This document shows positions 44,387-49,427 of a DNA stretch of 49,427 bases, in pieces. Source of the stretch: an uncultured Pseudacidovorax sp. (GTDB taxonomy: Bacteria > Pseudomonadota > Gammaproteobacteria > Burkholderiales > Burkholderiaceae_C); contig NZ_CAJYES010000018.1 in NCBI RefSeq assembly GCF_913773995.1, positions 1 to 49,427 on the forward strand, given 5' to 3'. The notes beneath the pieces are model-generated. The model was not told the DNA's origin and did no database searches. It worked only from the letters and a program-made list of their open reading frames with translations. The position numbers and the translations under genes are program-made. Each line of letters starts with the position of its first letter. The stretch's first letter is position 1.

Positions 44387-44941
44387 ATGCTGACGCTGCA
44401 CGACATCGAGAACCTGTTCGCACGCCGCGGCGCCGAGCAATACAGCGGCGAGCCGGTCACCCAGCTGGAACACGCGCTGCAAAGTGCCCACCTGGCCGAG
44501 CAGGACGGTGCCGACGACGCGCTCGTCACGGCCGCCCTGCTGCACGACATCGGCCATCTGCTCAACGACCAGGGCGAAACGCCCACGCTTCGCGGCATCG
44601 ACGACCGGCACCAGTTTCATGCCCTGCCCTTCCTGCGGGGGCTCTTTCCGGATCGCGTCCTGGACGCCATTGCCTGGCACGTCGACGCCAAGCGCTACCT
44701 GTGCGCGACCCGTCCGGACTACTGGGCCGCCCTCTCGGACGACTCCAAGCGCAGCCTGGTTCTGCAGGGCGGCGTATTCAGCGACGAAGAAGCCATGCGC
44801 TTCATGCAGCGCCCCCATGCGCAGGAGGCGATCCGCCTGCGGCTGTGGGACGACACGGCCAAACAGGCCGACCTTGCCACTCCCGACCTGGCGCACTATC
44901 TGGCGCGCGCGCGTCGCTGCATGCTGGCCCCAGGCGCATGA
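44387..44941 (+). CDS. PhnZ-like HD-domain oxygenase of phosphonate degradation
   Basis: A 184-residue HD-superfamily protein of the type linked to phosphonate operons (TIGR03276). PhnZ is a di-iron oxygenase that cleaves the C-P bond of 2-amino-1-hydroxyethylphosphonate. Its known metal and substrate residues seem conserved here: Tyr19 and Glu22 (YSGEPVTQ), His29, His53-Asp54 (LLHDIGH), His75, His98, Lys102 and Asp155/156 (LWDDTAK), with spacing like that I recall for PhnZ. It follows the GntR gene (8 bases) and overlaps the DMT transporter gene (ATGA). The usual partner PhnY, a 2-oxoglutarate hydroxylase, is not in the window, so the substrate is open. Confidence 0.85.
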   Translation: MLTLHDIENLFARRGAEQYSGEPVTQLEHALQSAHLAEQDGADDALVTAALLHDIGHLLNDQGETPTLRGIDDRHQFHALPFLRGLFPDRVLDAIAWHVDAKRYLCATRPDYWAALSDDSKRSLVLQGGVFSDEEAMRFMQRPHAQEAIRLRLWDDTAKQADLATPDLAHYLARARRCMLAPGA

Positions 44942-45804
44942 CGCTGACGGGCCCCGTCGCACTGGCCGTGCTGTTCGGCGCGGTGCTCCATGCCAGCTGG
45001 AACGCGCTCATCAAGTCAGCGTCGGACAAGTCGCTGGACACGGCACTGATCCACAGTCTTGGACTGTTCATCGCGTTGCCCATCCTGGCCTTCACCGGTC
45101 TGCCGGCCGCCGCTTCGTGGCCCTATCTGGCCGCCTCGGTCGTGATCCATGTGGGCTACTACGTGGCGCTGGCCGGCGCGTACAAGCACGGCGACCTGGC
45201 ACTGGCCTATCCGGTGATGCGCGGCAGCGCGCCACTAATGGTGGCCCTCAGCAGCCTCGCGGTGATGGGCGAGCGCCTCTCGGGGCTCGCATGGTTCGGT
45301 GTAGCCGGCATCTGTGCTGGCGTGCTCACGCTCGGTCTCTCGCCGGGTCATCTGCACACGTCCGGACACCGCGGCAAGGCCCTGGGCTTCGCGCTAGCCA
45401 ACGCCTGCATCATCGCGCTCTACACCGTGGTGGACGGCCTCGGCGTGCGGGCCAGCGGCAATGCCGCCGCCTACGTTGCCCTGCTCTTCGTCTTCGACGG
45501 CCTGCCCTTCATGCTGCTGGTGCTGTGGCGGCGCGGCCCGCAGGGGCGGCGTGCCGCACTCGCCTACATGCGGGGCCGCCTGGGCGTGGCGTGGCTGGGC
45601 ACGGCGGCCTCGCTGGCCAGCTATGGCATCGCGCTGTGGGCCATGACCCGGGCACCCGTGGCGGTGGTGGCGGCACTGCGCGAGACCTCGGTGCTTTTCG
45701 CCGCGCTCATCGGCACGCTGTGGCTGCGGGAGCGTTTCGGCCTGCAGCGCGCCCTCGGTACCGCCGTGGTGGTCAGCGGCGTGATGGCACTGCGATTCGG
45801 GTGA
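44938..45804 (+). CDS. EamA/DMT-family transporter of the phosphonate locus
   Basis: Inner-membrane transporter, 288 residues with about ten hydrophobic segments in two halves, starting LAVLFGAVLHASWNALIKSASDK, a pattern common to DMT proteins encoded in phosphonate loci. The first-half motif YPVMRGSAPLMVAL and second-half PVAVVAALRETSVLFAALIGTLWL are EamA-like. The ATG at 44938 overlaps the stop of the PhnZ-like gene (ATGA), so expression is coupled. It could move a phosphonate, its carbon product or something else; the direction is unknown. Confidence 0.9.
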   Translation: MTLTGPVALAVLFGAVLHASWNALIKSASDKSLDTALIHSLGLFIALPILAFTGLPAAASWPYLAASVVIHVGYYVALAGAYKHGDLALAYPVMRGSAPLMVALSSLAVMGERLSGLAWFGVAGICAGVLTLGLSPGHLHTSGHRGKALGFALANACIIALYTVVDGLGVRASGNAAAYVALLFVFDGLPFMLLVLWRRGPQGRRAALAYMRGRLGVAWLGTAASLASYGIALWAMTRAPVAVVAALRETSVLFAALIGTLWLRERFGLQRALGTAVVVSGVMALRFG

Positions 45805-45810
45805 TGCGGC

Positions 45811-45834
45811 CGCGCAGCGCACCAGGGCTGCGCG
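45811..45834. other. Hairpin between convergent DMT transporter and decarboxylase genes
   Basis: Perfect 8-bp stem CGCGCAGC / GCTGCGCG with an 8-base loop in the 45-base gap. No T-run; a possible bidirectional stop for convergent transcripts. Confidence 0.35.
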
Positions 45835-45849
45835 CCGTCGAGTGCAGGC

Positions 45850-48144
45850 TCAGCGCTTGACGCAGTCCGCGTAGTAGCGCTTCTTGCCCTTCTCGTCCAC
45901 GCGGGCCACCAGACCGTGGATGTCGGTCTCGAAGCCCGGGCACTCCAGGTTGAACTGGCGCGCGAACTTGAGGTAGTCCACGATCTTCTTGTTGAAGACC
46001 TCGCCCGGAATCAGCAACGGAATGCCCGGCGGGTACGGCGTGATCAGGCTGGTGGTGATGCGGCCTTCGAGGTGGTCGATCTCCACCCGCTCGGTCTTGC
46101 GGTGCGCGATGTGGGCGAAGGCCTCGCTGGGTTTCATGGCCGGCTCCAGGTCCGAAAGGTACATCTCGGTGGTCAGGCGGGCGATGCCGTACTTGGCATA
46201 CAGCTCGTGCACGCGCTGGCACAGGTCGCGCAGGCCCATGCGCTCGTAGATGGGATGCTGCTGGCAGAACTCCGGCAGGATGCGCCACATCGGCTGGTTG
46301 CGGGCGTAGTCGTCCTTGAACTGCTGCAGCGCCGTCAGCAGCGTGTTCCAGCGGCCCTTGGTGATGCCGATGGTGAACATGATGAAGAAGCTATAGAGGC
46401 CCGTCTTCTCCACGATCACGCCATGCTCGGCCAGGAACTTGGTGACGATGCTCGCCGGGATGCCCGTGGGCGCGAACTTGCCGTCCAGATCCAGACCGGG
46501 CGTGACGATGGTCGACTTGATGGGGTCGAGCATGTTGAAGCCGTCGGCCAGCTTGCCGAAGCCGTGCCAATTGCGCGCGCCGTTCTTCTTGCCGCCGTTG
46601 CCGGCGCGGGTCTCGCCCTTGATGATCCAGTCGTCCGCGCGGCCGATGCCTTCCTCGACCAGGTGCTCCGGGCCCCAGACCTTAAACCACCATTCGTCCT
46701 TGCCGAACTCCTCCTCCACCTTGCGCATGGCGCGGCGGAAGTCCAGGGCCTCGAGGATGCTCTCTTCCACCAGCGCCGTGCCGCCGGGCGGCTCCATCAT
46801 GGCGGCCGCCACGTCACAGCTCGCGATGATGGCGTACTGCGGGCTGGTGGACGAATGCATCAGGTAGGCCTCGTTGAAGAGGTCACGGTCCAGCTGGCGG
46901 TTCTGCGAGTCCTGCACCAGCACATGGCTGGCCTGGCTGATGCCGGCCAGCAGCTTGTGCGTCGACTGGGTGGCGAACACCAGCGACTCCTTCGGCCGCG
47001 CGCGCCGCTTGCCCATGGCGTGGTACGGCCCGTAGAAGGGATGGAAGGCCGCGTGCGGCAACCAGGCTTCGTCGAAGTGCAGCGTGTCGACGTAGCCATC
47101 GAGCATGCTCTTGATGGTCTCGGTGTTGTAGATCACGCCGTCATAAGTGGACTGCGTGAGCGTGAGCACGCGCGGCTTGACCGTGTCGGCGTCGACGTCC
47201 TTGAGCAGCGGGTTGGCGCGGATCTTGGCCTTGATCGCCTCGGGCTCGAACTCGCTCTTGGGGATCGGGCCGATGATGCCGTAGTGGTTGCGCGTGGGCT
47301 TCATGAAGACCGGGATCGCGCCGGTCATGATGATCGCGTGCAGGATGGACTTGTGGCAGTTGCGGTCCACCACCACCACATCGTCCGGCGCCACCGTGTG
47401 GTGCCACACCATCTTGTTGGATGTGGACGTGCCGTTGGTGACGAAGAAGCAGTGGTCGGCATTGAAGATGCGCGCCGCATTGCGCTCGCTGGCAGCCACG
47501 GGGCCGGTGTGGTCGAGCAGCTGGCCCAACTCTTCCACCGCGTTGCAAACGTCGGCGCGCAGCATGTTCTCGCCGAAGAACTGGTGGAACATCTGGCCGA
47601 TGGGACTCTTGAGGAAAGCCACGCCGCCCGAGTGGCCCGGGCAATGCCACGAATAGGAGCCGTCTTCCGCGTAGTCGATCAGTGCCTTGAAGAACGGCGG
47701 CTGCACCGTCTCGAGGTAGCTCTTGGCCTCGCGGATGATGTGCTTGGCCACGAACTCCGGCGTGTCCTCGAACATGTGGATGAAGCCATGCAGCTCGCGC
47801 AGGATGTCGTTGGGCAGGTGCCGGCTGGTCTTGGTCTCGCCGTAGATGTAGATCGGCACATCGGTGTTCTTGCGCCGCACTTCGCCGATGAAGGTGCGCA
47901 GGTTCAGCACGGCGGGGTCGAGGTCCGGACCGATGCTGAACTCCTCGTCGTCGATCGACAGGATGAAGGCGCTCGCCCGGCTTTGCTGCTGCGCGAACTG
48001 CGACAGGTCGCCATAGCTGGTCACGCCCAGCACCTCGAAGCCCTCGCTCTCGATGGCCTGTGCCAGGGCGCGGATGCCCAGTCCGGAGGTGTTCTCGGAG
48101 CGGAAGTCCTCGTCGATGATGACGATGGGAAAGCGGAATTTCAT
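45850..48144 (-). CDS. Arginine/lysine/ornithine decarboxylase (PLP, fold type I)
   Basis: Large inducible-type basic amino-acid decarboxylase, 764 residues. An N-terminal receiver-like wing domain (MKFRFPIVIIDEDFRSENTSGLGIRAL) precedes the PLP core: the cofactor lysine sits in FATQSTHKLLAGIS (about residue 395), with HFDEAWLPHAAFHPFY and GHSGG... as family marks. The C-terminal domain ends IPGEVFNKKIVDYLKFARQF and ETDIHGLV. Such enzymes consume protons for acid resistance and make agmatine, cadaverine or putrescine; length (AdiA about 755, CadA/LdcC about 715) leans towards arginine, but specificity is not certain. No antiporter gene is adjacent. The ATG at 48144 begins the wing domain. Confidence 0.92.
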   Translation of the reverse strand: MKFRFPIVIIDEDFRSENTSGLGIRALAQAIESEGFEVLGVTSYGDLSQFAQQQSRASAFILSIDDEEFSIGPDLDPAVLNLRTFIGEVRRKNTDVPIYIYGETKTSRHLPNDILRELHGFIHMFEDTPEFVAKHIIREAKSYLETVQPPFFKALIDYAEDGSYSWHCPGHSGGVAFLKSPIGQMFHQFFGENMLRADVCNAVEELGQLLDHTGPVAASERNAARIFNADHCFFVTNGTSTSNKMVWHHTVAPDDVVVVDRNCHKSILHAIIMTGAIPVFMKPTRNHYGIIGPIPKSEFEPEAIKAKIRANPLLKDVDADTVKPRVLTLTQSTYDGVIYNTETIKSMLDGYVDTLHFDEAWLPHAAFHPFYGPYHAMGKRRARPKESLVFATQSTHKLLAGISQASHVLVQDSQNRQLDRDLFNEAYLMHSSTSPQYAIIASCDVAAAMMEPPGGTALVEESILEALDFRRAMRKVEEEFGKDEWWFKVWGPEHLVEEGIGRADDWIIKGETRAGNGGKKNGARNWHGFGKLADGFNMLDPIKSTIVTPGLDLDGKFAPTGIPASIVTKFLAEHGVIVEKTGLYSFFIMFTIGITKGRWNTLLTALQQFKDDYARNQPMWRILPEFCQQHPIYERMGLRDLCQRVHELYAKYGIARLTTEMYLSDLEPAMKPSEAFAHIAHRKTERVEIDHLEGRITTSLITPYPPGIPLLIPGEVFNKKIVDYLKFARQFNLECPGFETDIHGLVARVDEKGKKRYYADCVKR

Positions 48145-48280
48145 GGGCTGTCGGGCTCCGGCTTTTTGGGGGGTGCGCAAAGAAGGCGCGAAGTGTAAGG
48201 AATCCAGATGACGGTCGCGTCACGCTGTGTGCCCCAGAATGTGGGGCTTCCCGCCACCCCTTTGCTGTAGGAACTCGTCC

Positions 48281-48706
48281 ATGGCTCAATCGACGCTCTG
48301 GTGGCTGCTGGCCGGTGCAGCCGTCGCATTCGAACTGGTCACCGGCACCATCTACCTCCTCCTGACGGCGGTCGCCTTCGCCGCTGCGGCTGTGGCAGCG
48401 CACTTGGGTGCCGCGCTGCCCGTCCAACTGGTCGTCGCCGCCGTAGTCGGCGTCGCCACGGTGGGCGCCTGGTATCTGAAGCAGCGCGCACGCCCGGCCG
48501 GTCCGCCGCCGCAGGCCAGTCCCGACATGAACCTCGACATCGGCGAGCGCGTACAGGTCGACGCGTGGCTCGCGGATGGCACGGCCCTCGTGCGCCACAG
48601 GGGCGCCCAATGGACGGCCGTGCTTCGTGCGGGCAGCCACGGCCAACCTGGTGCACATCGCGTTGTCGAGTTGCAAGGCAACCGTCTTGTGCTCGAGCCG
48701 CTCTGA
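48281..48706 (+). CDS. NfeD-family membrane protein
   Basis: Product of 141 residues: two or three hydrophobic helices at the N-terminus (WWLLAGAAVAFELVTGTIYLLLTAVAFAAAAVAAHL, LVVAAVVGVATVGAWYL; read in parts) and a cytosolic beta-barrel (OB-fold) domain, DIGERVQVDAWLADGTALVRHRGAQWTAVL. That is the short NfeD1b plan, lacking the serine-protease part. It is paired with the SPFH gene 56 bases downstream, the usual NfeD-paraslipin partner arrangement in membrane-microdomain systems. The ATG at 48281 is preferred; upstream in-frame codons lack similarity. Confidence 0.9.
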   Translation: MAQSTLWWLLAGAAVAFELVTGTIYLLLTAVAFAAAAVAAHLGAALPVQLVVAAVVGVATVGAWYLKQRARPAGPPPQASPDMNLDIGERVQVDAWLADGTALVRHRGAQWTAVLRAGSHGQPGAHRVVELQGNRLVLEPL

Positions 48707-48762
48707 TAGGCGGAACTCACCGTACCTCGCGGAACCTTTCACCCACCACCCATCGAACTGCC

Positions 48763-49427
48763 ATGGAAATTGCCATCGTCATCCTGGTCATCGCCGTCAT
48801 CTTCATCTGGCAGTCCATCAAGTTCGTGCCGCAGCAGAACGCCTGGGTCCGAGAACGCCTGGGCAAGTACCACAGCACGATGACGCCGGGGCCCAACTTC
48901 CTGATCCCATTCATCGACCGCGTCGCCTACAAGCACAGCTTGAAGGAAATTCCGCTCGATGTACCCAGCCAGATCTGCATCACGCGGGACAACACGCAGC
49001 TGCAGGTGGACGGCATCCTGTACTTCCAGGTCACCGATCCGATGCGCGCGAGCTACGGCTCGTCCAACTACATCGTTGCCGTCACCCAGTTGGCGCAGAC
49101 CTCTCTGCGCAGCGTGATCGGCAAGCTCGAGCTGGACAAGACCTTCGAGGAACGCGACATCATCAATGCGCAAGTGGTGGCGGCCATCGACGAGGCCGCG
49201 CTCAACTGGGGCGTGAAGGTGCTCCGCTACGAAATCAAGGACCTGACGCCGCCCGCCGAGATCCTGCGCGCCATGCAGGCGCAGATCACGGCCGAACGCG
49301 AAAAACGCGCCCTGATCGCTGCTTCAGAGGGCCGCCGCCAGGAGCAGATCAACATTGCCACAGGCGAGCGCGAGGCCTACATCGCCCGCTCCGAAGGCGA
49401 AAAGCAGGCAGCCATCAACAACGCACA
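48763..49427 (+). CDS. SPFH/stomatin-paraslipin protein, truncated by the window end
   Basis: Only the first 221 residues lie in the window. One N-terminal membrane helix (MEIAIVILVIAVIFIW), then the SPFH (prohibitin-fold) domain: VPQQNAWVRERLGKYHSTMTPGPNFLIPFID, TRDNTQLQVDGILYFQVTDP and YAVTQLAQTSLRS-like IVAVTQLAQTSLRSVIG, then the start of a charged coiled coil (ITAEREKRALIAASEGRRQEQ). Expected to form membrane-bound oligomers with the NfeD protein encoded just upstream. Confidence 0.94.
   Translation, partial: MEIAIVILVIAVIFIWQSIKFVPQQNAWVRERLGKYHSTMTPGPNFLIPFIDRVAYKHSLKEIPLDVPSQICITRDNTQLQVDGILYFQVTDPMRASYGSSNYIVAVTQLAQTSLRSVIGKLELDKTFEERDIINAQVVAAIDEAALNWGVKVLRYEIKDLTPPAEILRAMQAQITAEREKRALIAASEGRRQEQINIATGEREAYIARSEGEKQAAINNA

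Overview
The window is high-GC chromosomal DNA with tightly packed genes, often overlapping by ATGA or GTGA. Gene content and order point to a betaproteobacterium of the Burkholderiales, most likely Comamonadaceae: ratA/rnfH divergent from smpB, guaB and guaA close together, and rimP-nusA-infB-rbfA-truB-typA in one run. No rRNA, tRNA, CRISPR array, transposase or prophage was seen. Most of the window is core chromosome, with a few accessory insertions.

Layout. 1-3340 (minus): a metal or siderophore uptake cluster with a DUF2946-like small protein, a TonB-dependent receptor and the start of a family-5 solute-binding protein, preceded by a Fur-like palindrome. 3423-11081 (minus): a complete type I restriction-modification cassette (hsdM, hsdS, hsdR) carrying a Fic-domain gene and the remnant of another gene between hsdS and hsdR. 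11185-15159 (minus): guaA, a VapBC-like toxin-antitoxin pair, and guaB, i.e. the two GMP-synthesis genes separated by a TA module and a strong terminator. 15219-19076: a DUF4124 protein, ratA/rnfH, smpB, and an ECF sigma factor with its anti-sigma factor and a lipoprotein. 19101-28543 (minus): the rimP-nusA-infB-rbfA-truB-typA translation operon, ending in an EamA transporter, with a consensus -10 and an intrinsic terminator inside its leader. 28671-35379 (minus): a YejABEF-type peptide (microcin C-like) importer followed by an overlapping MFS gene.

35417-37497 (plus): fabI, an exported ATP-dependent DNA ligase (LigE type) and a YbaN/DUF454 membrane protein. 37586-45804: an aminophosphonate locus. 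On the minus strand are a binding protein, an ATPase and a fused permease, then an FAD oxidoreductase and phosphonoacetaldehyde hydrolase (phnX). Divergently on the plus strand are a GntR/FCD regulator, a PhnZ-like HD-domain oxygenase and a DMT transporter. 45850-48144 (minus) is a large PLP amino-acid decarboxylase. 48281 to the end (plus) is an NfeD protein and a truncated SPFH/paraslipin gene.

How parts work together. The phosphonate locus encodes uptake plus two candidate catabolic branches: FAD oxidation to phosphonoacetaldehyde followed by PhnX hydrolysis, and direct oxidative C-P cleavage by the PhnZ-like protein. Neither the usual aminotransferase PhnW nor the hydroxylase PhnY lies nearby. 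The hsd cassette combines restriction with a Fic protein that may be a toxin or guard. The rimP operon leader looks like a transcription attenuator in front of nusA. These three are the places most worth a second look.
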